A stretch of DNA of 64,000 nt from Candidatus Pantoea formicae (lineage in GTDB: Bacteria > Pseudomonadota > Gammaproteobacteria > Enterobacterales > Enterobacteriaceae): the NCBI RefSeq assembly GCF_011752625.1, contig NZ_VWXD01000006.1, forward strand, positions 186,001-250,000, given 5' to 3'. The notes under the pieces are model-generated. The model had not been told where the DNA came from, did no database searches, and worked only from the letters and a program-made list of their open reading frames with translations. Made by a program: the position numbers and the translations under genes. Below, piece by piece: positions 31,580 to 38,838 of this stretch. Numbering within the stretch: position 1 is the stretch's first letter; each line of letters starts with the position of its first letter.

Positions 31580-33526
31580 ATGTTCAAAGCGAGCATGTCG
31601 TTACTGGCGCTGTGTGTGACAGCCGCCTCCGTGCAAGCCGCTACCGTGGATCTGCGCATTCTGGAAACCACCGATCTGCACAGCAATATGATGGATTTCG
31701 ATTACTACAAAGACACGCCAACGGAGAAATTCGGTTTAGTACGAACCGCCTCGCTGATTCAGCAAGCGCGTGCAGAAGCGAAAAACAGTGTGCTGGTCGA
31801 TAACGGTGACATCATTCAGGGCAGTCCACTGGGCGATTACATGGCCGCTAAGGGATTGAAAAAGGGCGATGTGCATCCGGTTTACAAAGCGATGAACACA
31901 TTGAACTATGAGGTTGGCAACCTGGGAAATCACGAATTCAATTATGGATTGCCCTATTTGCAGAAAGCGATTGCCGGCGCGCGTTTCCCCTACGTCAATG
32001 CCAACATTATCGATGAAAAGAGCGGAAAACCGCTGTTCACCCCCTACTTAATCAAAGAAACCACCGTTACCGACCGCAGCGGCAACGCGCATCGCTTAAA
32101 AATTGGCTACATCGGCTTCGTTCCGCCGCAGATTATGGTGTGGGATCGCAACAATCTGCAGGGCAAAGTGCGCGTTGATGACATCACGGAAACAGCGAAG
32201 CGCTATGTGCCGGAAATGCGCGCAAAAGGTGCTGAAATAATCATCGCCATTCCACACTCGGGATTAAGCAGTGAGCCCTATCACGCCATGGCGGAAAATT
32301 CGGTCTACTACCTTAGCAAGGTGCCCGGCATTAACGCCATTATGTTCGGTCACGCGCATGCCGTTTTCCCCAGCAAAGAGTTCGCCGCGATTAAAGGTGC
32401 TGACATCGCACAAGGCACATTGAACGGTGTTCCCTCGGTGATGCCTGGCATGTGGGGTGATCATCTCGGTGTGGTCGATTTGGTGCTGAATAACGAGGGT
32501 GGCAAATGGCAGGTTACACAGGGCAAAGCTGAAGCACGGCCTATCTATGATCCCGTCGCCAAAAAGTCGCTGGCGGCGGAAGACACAAGTCTGGTGAAAG
32601 TGCTGGAACAGGATCATCGCGCCACGCGTGAGTTTGTCGCCAAACCTATCGGTAAATCGGCTGATGTGATGTACAGCTATCTGTCGTTGGTGCAGGACGA
32701 TCCCACTGTGCAGATCGTCAATAATGCGCAGCGCGCTTATGTAGAGCACTTTATTCAGGGCGATCCCGATTTAGGGCGGCTACCGGTACTTTCTGCTGCC
32801 GCGCCATTCAAGGCAGGTGGCCGTAAAAACGATCCCGCCAGCTATACCGAAGTGGAAAAAGGCGAACTTACCTTCCGTAACGCCGCCGATCTCTATCTTT
32901 ATCCCAATACCCTGGTGGTGATGAAAGTCAGCGGTGCGCAGGTGAAAGAGTGGTTGGAGTGTTCGGCTGCACAGTTTAATCAGATCGACCCTCACAGCAG
33001 TAAGCCGCAAGCGCTGATCAACTGGGATTTCCGCACCTATAACTTTGATGTGATTGATGGTGTGCAGTATCAAATCGACGTGACACAACCCGCACGCTAC
33101 GACGGTGAGTGTGCGTTGATCAACAAAGACGCATCACGCATTAAAGACCTGATGTGGCAGGGCAAGCCTATCGACCCTAATGCCACCTTCCTGGTCGCCA
33201 CCAACAACTATCGCGCTTATGGCGGGAAGTTTGCTGGCACGGGCGATAAATATGTCGCGTTTGCTTCACCGGATGAGAACCGTTCGGTAGTCGCGGCTTA
33301 TATCAGCAGCGAAACCAAAGCGCATGGCGAAGTGAAACCGCAGGCCGATCATAATTGGCGTTTAGCGCCGATTCACAGCGATACGCCGCTGGATATTCGC
33401 TTTGAAACCGCACCGGGCGAGAAAGCCACGCAGTTTATTGAGAAGTACGCTGATTATCCGATGAAAGCGGTGGGCAGTGACGAGATTGGCTTTGCGATTT
33501 GGCAGGTGGATTTGCAGAAGCAGTAA
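31580..33526 (+). CDS. cpdB: CpdB, 2',3'-cyclic nucleotide 2'-phosphodiesterase / 3'-nucleotidase
   Basis: A 648-residue periplasmic enzyme. A 20-residue signal peptide (MFKASMSLLALCVTAASVQA) precedes the metallophosphoesterase domain with ETTDLHSNMM, VDNGDIIQGSPLGDY, GNHEFNYG and GHAHAVFP as metal-binding motifs. A 5'-nucleotidase C-terminal substrate-binding domain follows (about 360-600). It lets cells use external nucleotides as phosphate or nucleoside source. AAGGAG lies upstream of the ATG. It is convergent with the ParE-like gene. Confidence 0.97.
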   Translation: MFKASMSLLALCVTAASVQAATVDLRILETTDLHSNMMDFDYYKDTPTEKFGLVRTASLIQQARAEAKNSVLVDNGDIIQGSPLGDYMAAKGLKKGDVHPVYKAMNTLNYEVGNLGNHEFNYGLPYLQKAIAGARFPYVNANIIDEKSGKPLFTPYLIKETTVTDRSGNAHRLKIGYIGFVPPQIMVWDRNNLQGKVRVDDITETAKRYVPEMRAKGAEIIIAIPHSGLSSEPYHAMAENSVYYLSKVPGINAIMFGHAHAVFPSKEFAAIKGADIAQGTLNGVPSVMPGMWGDHLGVVDLVLNNEGGKWQVTQGKAEARPIYDPVAKKSLAAEDTSLVKVLEQDHRATREFVAKPIGKSADVMYSYLSLVQDDPTVQIVNNAQRAYVEHFIQGDPDLGRLPVLSAAAPFKAGGRKNDPASYTEVEKGELTFRNAADLYLYPNTLVVMKVSGAQVKEWLECSAAQFNQIDPHSSKPQALINWDFRTYNFDVIDGVQYQIDVTQPARYDGECALINKDASRIKDLMWQGKPIDPNATFLVATNNYRAYGGKFAGTGDKYVAFASPDENRSVVAAYISSETKAHGEVKPQADHNWRLAPIHSDTPLDIRFETAPGEKATQFIEKYADYPMKAVGSDEIGFAIWQVDLQKQ

Positions 33527-33530
33527 CAGG

Positions 33531-33836
33531 CTATAGCCGGGCTGCCAAATGAAGGGAGGGCACCCGGCTTTGATGCATCACCGCGAGCACAATAATTCCC
33601 TGTTGGATTGCCTGGTAATAAATCATATGACTCACAAAGGGAAAACTGAGTACGCCTTCTGCAAGATCGGATGCTCTGCTGATCCCCATTGTTGGCAGTT
33701 CAGACAGCGTATGCAATGTGCGCTGCAAACGTCTCAAGTATTGATGAGACTGCGCTTCGCCCCAGTGCTGTAAAGTGAATTGACGAATATCGACAAGATC
33801 CTGCCGCGCTTCATCCGTGAGCTTAAATTTGGCCAT
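33531..33836 (-). CDS. ParE/RelE-family toxin
   Basis: A 101-residue toxin of the ParE branch. The family pattern is LTDEARQDLVDIRQFTLQHW at the N-terminus, then LRRLQRTLHTLSELPTMGI, and the C-terminal IVLAVMHQSRVP. ParE toxins poison DNA gyrase, while RelE relatives cut mRNA; the sequence leans to ParE. The ATG follows the antitoxin stop without a gap, so translation is coupled. The pair stands between cpdB and fklB, where E. coli has other genes. Confidence 0.85.
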   Translation of the reverse strand: MAKFKLTDEARQDLVDIRQFTLQHWGEAQSHQYLRRLQRTLHTLSELPTMGISRASDLAEGVLSFPFVSHMIYYQAIQQGIIVLAVMHQSRVPSLHLAARL

Positions 33837-34085
33837 TTAATCCAGTAGTTGATTGAAAAATGTTTCACCATCGGTCAGTCGCCCGTTGGCAACGTCTTCT
33901 CTGGCTCGGACAATTTTTTCCTGCAAAAACTGCTGCTTCATGAGTTCAATTGCCTGAAACTCTTCAGCAGATATGACAACGGCGACAGGTTTTCCGTTCC
34001 GACTGATTTGTACCGGTTCACGCTGAGCTTTGAGAAGCATATCCCCAAATTGTGTTTTAGCTTCGTTGGCAGAGAGTAAATACAT
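33837..34085 (-). CDS. Phd/YefM-family antitoxin
   Basis: An 82-residue antitoxin. The Phd/YefM DNA-binding N-terminus reads MYLLSANEAKTQFGDMLLKA, followed by REPVQISRNGKPVAVVISAEEF, and a helical toxin-neutralising tail. The ATG at 34085, with GGAAGGTG upstream, was chosen over an ATG at 34121 because the family begins with this strand. It lies before the toxin gene in the usual order. The mix of a Phd-type antitoxin and a ParE-type toxin is common. Confidence 0.87.
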   Translation of the reverse strand: MYLLSANEAKTQFGDMLLKAQREPVQISRNGKPVAVVISAEEFQAIELMKQQFLQEKIVRAREDVANGRLTDGETFFNQLLD

Positions 34086-34166
34086 TTCGCACCTTCCGCT
34101 TAAATCATTCGATTCGCTCATTGTATTAGCCCATCGGATAAAGATCAGCCAGATTTACAAACAAAA

Positions 34167-34190
34167 AAAACCGGCATTTATGCCGGTTTT
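34167..34190 (-). terminator. Terminator of fklB
   Basis: The stem AAAACCGGCA/TGCCGGTTTT with a four-base loop is followed on the minus strand by a run of eight T, 18 bases after the fklB stop. Confidence 0.9.
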
Positions 34191-34207
34191 AATGAATTGC
34201 TGAATGC

Positions 34208-34828
34208 TTACAGAATTTCCAGCAGCTCGACTTCGAACACCAGAGTGCTGAATGGCGGGATGGATGCGCCAGCACCGCGCTCACCGTAGGCGAGGTTTTG
34301 TGGAATCACTAATTCCCACTTAGAACCTACTGGCATCAGGGTCAGCGCTTCAATCCAGCCCGCGATCACGCCGCTTACCGGGAATTCAGCCGGTTCGCCG
34401 CGTGCCACTGAGCTATCAAACACCGTACCGTCGATCAGCTTGCCAGTGTAGTGCACACGGACACGATCCTGACGAGATGGGATTGGGCCATCGCCTTGAG
34501 TGATCACGCTGAACTGTAAACCAGATTCCGTGCTGCTCACGCCTTCACGCTGAGCGTTCTGCTCCAGGAATTTATGGCCATCAGCAGCCATAGCTTCAAC
34601 GCGCTCACGACGCACGCCTTCCGCACGTTCGTGCACTTCACGCAGCGCGCGGTGTACCACATCAACAGGGACAGCCGGTGAGTTGCCTTCCAGCGCATCA
34701 CGCAGACCCGCAAGCAGTGCTTCCGGCTGCAGACCCTGCAGTCCAGATTCCTGCAGCTGCTGGCCAACCTGTAAACCGATACCGTAACTTGCTTGTGATT
34801 CGACGCTGTCGAATGAAGGGGTGGTCAT
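34208..34828 (-). CDS. fklB: FklB, FKBP22-type peptidyl-prolyl isomerase
   Basis: A 206-residue protein the size of E. coli FklB. A helical dimerisation domain (1-85) and a C-terminal FKBP domain (about 105-206) are present, with VRVHYTGKLIDGTVFDSS, GWIEALTLMPVGSKWEL and YGERGAGASIPPFSTLVFEV. It catalyses cis-trans isomerisation of prolyl bonds and has chaperone activity; no signal peptide is present, so it acts in the cytoplasm. A strong terminator follows. It is divergent from ytfB. Confidence 0.96.
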   Translation of the reverse strand: MTTPSFDSVESQASYGIGLQVGQQLQESGLQGLQPEALLAGLRDALEGNSPAVPVDVVHRALREVHERAEGVRRERVEAMAADGHKFLEQNAQREGVSSTESGLQFSVITQGDGPIPSRQDRVRVHYTGKLIDGTVFDSSVARGEPAEFPVSGVIAGWIEALTLMPVGSKWELVIPQNLAYGERGAGASIPPFSTLVFEVELLEIL

Positions 34829-35023
34829 TTTGATTCCTTAATCCCGGAGAAAATAGAAACGGCAGCATAACAGCGCGGGCGGCTGGCGTAAAATCTGCAG
34901 CGGCAGAGATGACATTTCTCAGCGAAAGAGAAACAATACACAGGTCAAATTTTTCAATGCTGGCAGGCACTTCGCGCCCGTATTGCCCATACTATAGCTG
35001 TAGCGCTAAGAAAGAGAGAATAC

Positions 35024-35668
35024 ATGGGCCAAATCGCCCCACGACGTCGCAGGACGCGCGCACCGCGTACTTTTACATTACCGAGGTTGCAACGTTGGCT
35101 GCCGCAGATGAAACGCAAGGCCGCCAGCGAGGAGGATTCAAGAATGGCTTCTGACACCCCTTCCCGCGTTCCCGCCGTGCTGTTACGTGTCTGGCATCTG
35201 CTGGATAATGTGCGCTGGATGGATCCGCTTCCCGCCTTTCATCGTCGCGGTATTGTGATTGCTCTGCTGGTGCTCCTGCTCGCCTTTCTCTGGCCCAGCA
35301 GCACACCGCAATATCCGATTGAACGCCAAGCGGAGAACAGCAGCAAAGAGGTTCCACTGCAGGCCGAGATTTACGACAACAAGCAGCCGCCGAAAGCAGA
35401 TTCCCAAGGTGAATGGCACAGCTACACCGTGGCATCAGGTCAGACACTGGCACAGCTGTTCCGCGACAATAATCTGCCGGTAAATGACGTGTTCGCGATG
35501 GCGCGCGTGGAAGGCAGCGATCAGCCGCTCAGCGCACTAAAAAACGGACAGCAGGTGAAGGTGCGCCAGAATGCGCAAGGCGTGGTGACAGGCTTAACGG
35601 TAGATGGCAGTGACGGACCGGTGCTGTTTACCCGTCAGCCCGACGGCAGCTTTATCCGCGCCCAGTAA
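35024..35668 (+). CDS. ytfB: YtfB/OapA-family cell-division-associated protein
   Basis: A single-pass inner-membrane protein. The OapA N-terminal motif is MDPLPAFHRRGIVIALLVLL, with its membrane helix, followed by a variable Pro/Gln linker and a C-terminal LysM-like/OapA domain (WHSYTVASGQTLAQLF to FTRQPDGSFIRAQ). E. coli YtfB binds glycans, localises to the septum and affects division. Two starts are possible. The ATG at 35024 gives 214 residues with a very basic N-terminus, and a TATAG box lies about 30 bases upstream. The ATG at 35144 gives 174 residues, has the stronger GAGGAGGA site, and lines up with the E. coli start. The shorter form, or both, may be made. Confidence 0.88.
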   Translation: MGQIAPRRRRTRAPRTFTLPRLQRWLPQMKRKAASEEDSRMASDTPSRVPAVLLRVWHLLDNVRWMDPLPAFHRRGIVIALLVLLLAFLWPSSTPQYPIERQAENSSKEVPLQAEIYDNKQPPKADSQGEWHSYTVASGQTLAQLFRDNNLPVNDVFAMARVEGSDQPLSALKNGQQVKVRQNAQGVVTGLTVDGSDGPVLFTRQPDGSFIRAQ

Positions 35669-35680
35669 ATCGCAGAAACA

Positions 35681-35707
35681 AAAACGCCGGCACATGGCCG
35701 GCGTTTT
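35681..35707. terminator. Terminator of ytfB
   Basis: The 11-base-pair stem AAAACGCCGGC/GCCGGCGTTTT with an ACATG loop begins 13 bases after the ytfB stop. Confidence 0.9.
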
Positions 35708-35719
35708 CGCGTTACCGAG

Positions 35720-35844
35720 TATACTCGTCATACTTCAAGTTGCTGATGCGTTGGCTTCGCTCATTCACCCCAGTCACTTACCTAAGTAAGCTCCTGAGAT
35801 TCATTCCCTTGCCGCCTTCCCGCACCTTGAATTATTTAGAGTAG
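35720..35844. repeat. ERIC element, copy 2
   Basis: A full-length ERIC (about 125 bases). It runs from TATACTCGTCATACTTCAAG to the mirror-like end TTGAATTATTTAGAGTA, with the central CACCCCAGTCACTTAC block. It abuts the rplI stop codon, so it forms the 3' end of the ribosomal operon mRNA. Confidence 0.95.
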
Positions 35845-35845
35845 A

Positions 35846-36295
35846 TTACTCAGCCACGACATTCACAACCAGTTTAGCGAACACTTCGCTATGAACCTGG
35901 AAGTCAACTTCGTGCTCACCGGTAGAACGCAGAACGCCGTTTGGCAGACGCACTTCGCTCTTAGCCACTTCAACGCCAGCTGCAGTTACTGCGTCAGCGA
36001 TGTCACGGGTACCGATTGAACCGAACAGTTTACCTTCGTCGCCTGATTTAGACGCGATGGTAACGGTGCCCAGTGCGTTGATTTTCTCTGCACGTGCGTT
36101 AGCAGCAGCCAGAACGTCAGCCAGTTTGGCTTCCAGTTCAGCGCGACGTGTTTCGAAGAACTCAACGTTTTTCTTGGTAGCAGGAACAGCTTTACCCTGT
36201 GGAACCAGGAAGTTACGAGCGTAGCCCGCTTTAACGTTAACCTGATCACCCAGGCTGCCCAGGTTTGCTACTTTATCAAGCAGAATAACTTGCAT
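35846..36295 (-). CDS. rplI: 50S ribosomal protein L9
   Basis: A 149-residue L9, the E. coli length. The N-terminal rRNA-binding domain (MQVILLDKVANLGSLGDQVN) is joined by the long connecting helix (about 41-75) to the C-terminal domain. L9 binds domain V of 23S rRNA near the L1 stalk and helps keep the reading frame. It is the last gene of rpsF-priB-rpsR-rplI. Confidence 0.98.
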   Translation of the reverse strand: MQVILLDKVANLGSLGDQVNVKAGYARNFLVPQGKAVPATKKNVEFFETRRAELEAKLADVLAAANARAEKINALGTVTIASKSGDEGKLFGSIGTRDIADAVTAAGVEVAKSEVRLPNGVLRSTGEHEVDFQVHSEVFAKLVVNVVAE

Positions 36296-36334
36296 TACCT
36301 TATCCTCTTAAAGTCGTTAATGGACAACTACCAA

Positions 36335-36562
36335 TTACTGATGACGATCAGTGTATGGCAGCAGGGACAGGTAGCGAGCGCGCTTGATGCAACGAGCGAG
36401 CTGACGCTGGTATTTTGCACGAGTACCGGTGATACGGCTCGGGACAATTTTACCGCTTTCGGTAATGTAGTTTTTCAGTGTAGCGATATCTTTGTAATCA
36501 ATCTCTACAACGCCTTCCGCGGTGAAACGGCAGAATTTGCGACGACGGAAATAACGTGCCAT
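36335..36562 (-). CDS. rpsR: 30S ribosomal protein S18
   Basis: A 75-residue S18 ([20 protein letters not shown] to YTDRHQ), identical in layout to the E. coli protein. It pairs with S6 on the platform of the 30S subunit. It starts four bases after the priB stop. Confidence 0.98.
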
Positions 36563-36566
36563 TTGG

Positions 36567-36884
36567 CTAGTCTCCAGAATCTATCAATTCAATCTGCTCG
36601 GCATGTAACACCATTCTGCTCTGACCATTGCGTGCCTGATGGCAGCTAATGAAACCTTCGAGAACGAGTTGCGTACCGACCGTTATATGTTGAGTAATCA
36701 CCTGATGGGTGCTGCCGCTGATAATCACCGGCATCTGACACCAGGCTTGCCGGTGAAAACCGGCTTCCTCCTGCACAGAACGATGCTCAAGCACGAACTG
36801 GCAGTGAGGAATCCCTGACGGACTGACTTTTCGAACTGGCGTCTTGCACACAGTGCCTGACAGGCGCAGTCGATTTGCCGTCAT
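36567..36884 (-). CDS. priB: PriB, primosomal replication protein N
   Basis: A 105-residue single OB-fold protein. As a dimer it binds single-stranded DNA, PriA and DnaT to restart collapsed replication forks. The E. coli-like core is [20 protein letters not shown] and [20 protein letters not shown]. Its place between rpsF and rpsR is typical of enterobacteria. Confidence 0.97.
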
Positions 36885-36890
36885 GTCGGA

Positions 36891-37286
36891 TTACTCTTCA
36901 GAATCCCCAGCATCTGAGTCATCTGATGATTCGTTAGCGAAGTCTTCGCGACGATCACGACGCTCATCTTTCGCTTTAACCATCGGAGATGCTTCAGTTA
37001 CCGCGTGCTTAACGCGCATAACCATGCTGCGGATAACGGCGTCGTTGAAGCGGAAGTTAGTTTCCAGCTCGTCAATCACTTCCTGCGGCGCTTCTACGTT
37101 CAGCAGAACATAGTGAGCTTTGTGCAGTTTGTTGATTGGGTAAGCCAGCTGACGGCGGCCCCAGTCTTCCAGACGGTGAATCGTGCCTTGTGCACCGGTG
37201 ATAGCACCAGTGTAACGCTCGATCATACCTGGAACCTGTTCGCTCTGGTCAGGATGGACCATAAATACGATTTCGTAATGACGCAT
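36891..37286 (-). CDS. rpsF: 30S ribosomal protein S6
   Basis: A 131-residue S6. The ferredoxin-like fold begins MRHYEIVFMVHPDQSEQVPG, and the acidic tail (ESSDDSDAGDSEE) is where RimK adds glutamates in E. coli. It forms a pair with S18. It is the first gene of the operon, with AAGGAG upstream of the ATG, and a leader hairpin that could bind the S6:S18 pair. Confidence 0.98.
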   Translation of the reverse strand: MRHYEIVFMVHPDQSEQVPGMIERYTGAITGAQGTIHRLEDWGRRQLAYPINKLHKAHYVLLNVEAPQEVIDELETNFRFNDAVIRSMVMRVKHAVTEASPMVKAKDERRDRREDFANESSDDSDAGDSEE

Positions 37287-37670
37287 CGATAGCTCCTTAC
37301 GGATTATTCAGCCTCCTGTCGGGGTCAGCTGCGGCCCATGGAAGCAAGGAACGTTATAGGTTGTGAGTCATTTAAATGAAACACACCTCTGAATGCAGCT
37401 GAAAAATTGACGCGTAATCATACTGGCGTCCCCCTAGAAACTCAAGCGCACAATTCATCAAATCGCGGGAGTCGTGCCAGTTAAGCGCACATTATGTGCT
37501 AAGGATTAGGATTCAGCAGGTTAGCGAGGGTTTGTTCAAAATCACTGATGGAGGCGTTCAATGGGACGATCTGGCATCAATGTGGCAAACAACTAAACTA
37601 TTTACAGACGCAACGGTTTGGCTTATTCGGCGCGTCTGAGAGTGAAATCCCTGTGAGTAGGAGGTCGATA
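37287..37670. promoter_or_regulatory. rpsF leader and promoter region
   Basis: 384 bases between divergent rpsF and a small secreted-protein gene. On the rpsF side, 37309-37331 can fold as CAGC/GCTG around a CCCCGACAGG loop, which resembles the CCG-containing S6:S18-binding leader known upstream of rpsF in many bacteria. TATAAC (37352-37357 on the minus strand) is a possible -10. On the other side, GCACAT-T-ATGTGC (37487-37499) is a perfect 13-base palindrome of unknown use. Confidence 0.45.
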
Positions 37671-37880
37671 ATGAAAACCCTCATTTTCGCCACTTTACTG
37701 GGTCTCTTCCTGTCTACACCCGCTCTTGCCAGCTCCGCTGACTATGCGCAGCAGATGAGAAGTAACAGCAGCAATGCGGCTTCAGGCTATGTCTACGTCA
37801 ACCGGCTGGATACGCCTGGCAGTAGTAACCCAGTCAGTGCGAATACCAGTGCAGCAGATCGTTTGGCTTCACAACTGTAA
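37671..37880 (+). CDS. Small secreted protein of unknown function
   Basis: A 69-residue protein. A clear signal peptide (MKTLIFATLLGLFLSTPALA) leaves about 49 mature residues rich in Ser, Ala and Asn (SADYAQQMRSNSSNAASGYV). The sequence has no Cys and no recognised domain; it is not a DUF1471 protein despite similar size. AGGAGG seven bases upstream of the ATG at 37671 marks the start; an in-frame ATG at 37548 would bury the signal peptide. A strong terminator follows, so it is a monocistronic gene. Confidence 0.75.
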   Translation: MKTLIFATLLGLFLSTPALASSADYAQQMRSNSSNAASGYVYVNRLDTPGSSNPVSANTSAADRLASQL

Positions 37881-37895
37881 TATCGGATGACGTAA

Positions 37896-37920
37896 CGGGC
37901 TGGCATCGTTTGCCAGCCCG
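37896..37920. terminator. Terminator between the small secreted protein gene and yjfP
   Basis: The perfect 10-base-pair stem CGGGCTGGCA/TGCCAGCCCG has a TCGTT loop and a moderate T tail, between convergent genes. Confidence 0.85.
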
Positions 37921-37928
37921 AGTTGTTT

Positions 37929-38678
37929 CTACAGATGATGTTTGAAAAAGCTCACCAATGCGGTAAGCGCGGATGGCGTAATTTTGTGGCCGATCTGCTT
38001 TTCCGAAAGGTAGGTCATATTCCCGTCCAACTGCGCGTCACGTAGCGCTTTCTCCAGCCGGACCGTTTCGGCAAACGGCACCACCTCATCAGCTTCACCG
38101 TGCCACAGCAGCAAGGGGCGATTAGCCAACTTGTCTAATTGCTGACTGGGATCGTAAGGTGCCAAGGGTGCCATACGCGCGGCAAACGTCTCCTTTTGCT
38201 CGGGAGTACGTGCCACCAAGGGGGGAAACAGGGTATGGCTGAGTTGCATAAAGTAGCCCGAGCCCATCATGCAAGCGATGCTGTGAATCTGCGGATAGCG
38301 CGCCATCGCACCCAGTGCCGTCATGCCACCCATCGAGGCCCCGGCCACCGCAAAACGCTCATCAGCAATCCAATCTTTCTCACGCAGTGCAGCTTCTAGC
38401 AACGGGACTTCGTCAATGTTCTGTCTAAGGATCTCCCAGAAGTGCGTCATACGCATTTCGGTGTCACCGTTGTAGCGAGAACCGTGCATGTCAGCATCCG
38501 GCATCACCACGCGAAAACCCGCCTGGGCCAGCGCCACCGCAAAGTAGCTATACACCTCTTTCGATGACGTAAAGCCGTGATAAAACAGGATGGTGGGTAA
38601 ACACGCCTGCCGCTGTCCTGCGGGGGCTGCGTGAATGCATTCAATACCGGCCAGGTTCTCCGTCGCCAACTCAATCAT
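37929..38678 (-). CDS. yjfP: YjfP, alpha/beta-hydrolase esterase
   Basis: A 249-residue hydrolase, the E. coli length. The oxyanion motif is FYHGFTSSKEVYSYF, the nucleophile elbow GASMG, the acid in HGEADEVVPF and the catalytic His in IGHKITPSAL. E. coli YjfP is a carboxylesterase reported to relieve toxicity of over-accumulated sugars by helping acetylated sugar efflux. GGAGG precedes the ATG at 38678. A Fur-box-like palindrome lies 12 bases upstream of the start. Confidence 0.94.
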   Translation of the reverse strand: MIELATENLAGIECIHAAPAGQRQACLPTILFYHGFTSSKEVYSYFAVALAQAGFRVVMPDADMHGSRYNGDTEMRMTHFWEILRQNIDEVPLLEAALREKDWIADERFAVAGASMGGMTALGAMARYPQIHSIACMMGSGYFMQLSHTLFPPLVARTPEQKETFAARMAPLAPYDPSQQLDKLANRPLLLWHGEADEVVPFAETVRLEKALRDAQLDGNMTYLSEKQIGHKITPSALTALVSFFKHHL

Positions 38679-38689
38679 ACCGCCTCCGT

Positions 38690-38704
38690 TGAGAATGATT
38701 ATCA
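38690..38704. promoter_or_regulatory. Fur box between yjfP and a chemoreceptor gene
   Basis: TGAGAAT-G-ATTATCA fits the 7-1-7 Fur consensus TGATAAT-N-ATTATCA at 13 of 14 positions. It overlaps the probable yjfP leader and lies 134 bases before the divergent chemoreceptor. Confidence 0.65.
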
Positions 38705-38774
38705 CCCGTCACAGTGTAAGCGCTGAACGGCAAAACGCGAGCGACTTCACATGTAATCAGAATAATTTCTGTAC

Positions 38775-38801
38775 TAAACCTTTTGCTGCATTTGCCGTTG
38801 A
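38775..38801 (+). promoter_or_regulatory. Sigma-28-like promoter of the second chemoreceptor
   Basis: TAAACCTT, 11 bases, GCCGTTGA. The TAAA and GCCG cores and the spacing match the FliA consensus, while the outer positions are degenerate. It ends 37 bases before the ATG. Confidence 0.55.
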
Positions 38802-38838
38802 TCTTGTACCCCCTCAAATATTCTTTAATAGGTACTTT

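Noticed and set aside
37548..37670. N-terminal extension of the small secreted protein
   Set aside because: The signal peptide starts at 37671 behind AGGAGG; the extension is not hydrophobic and would prevent export.
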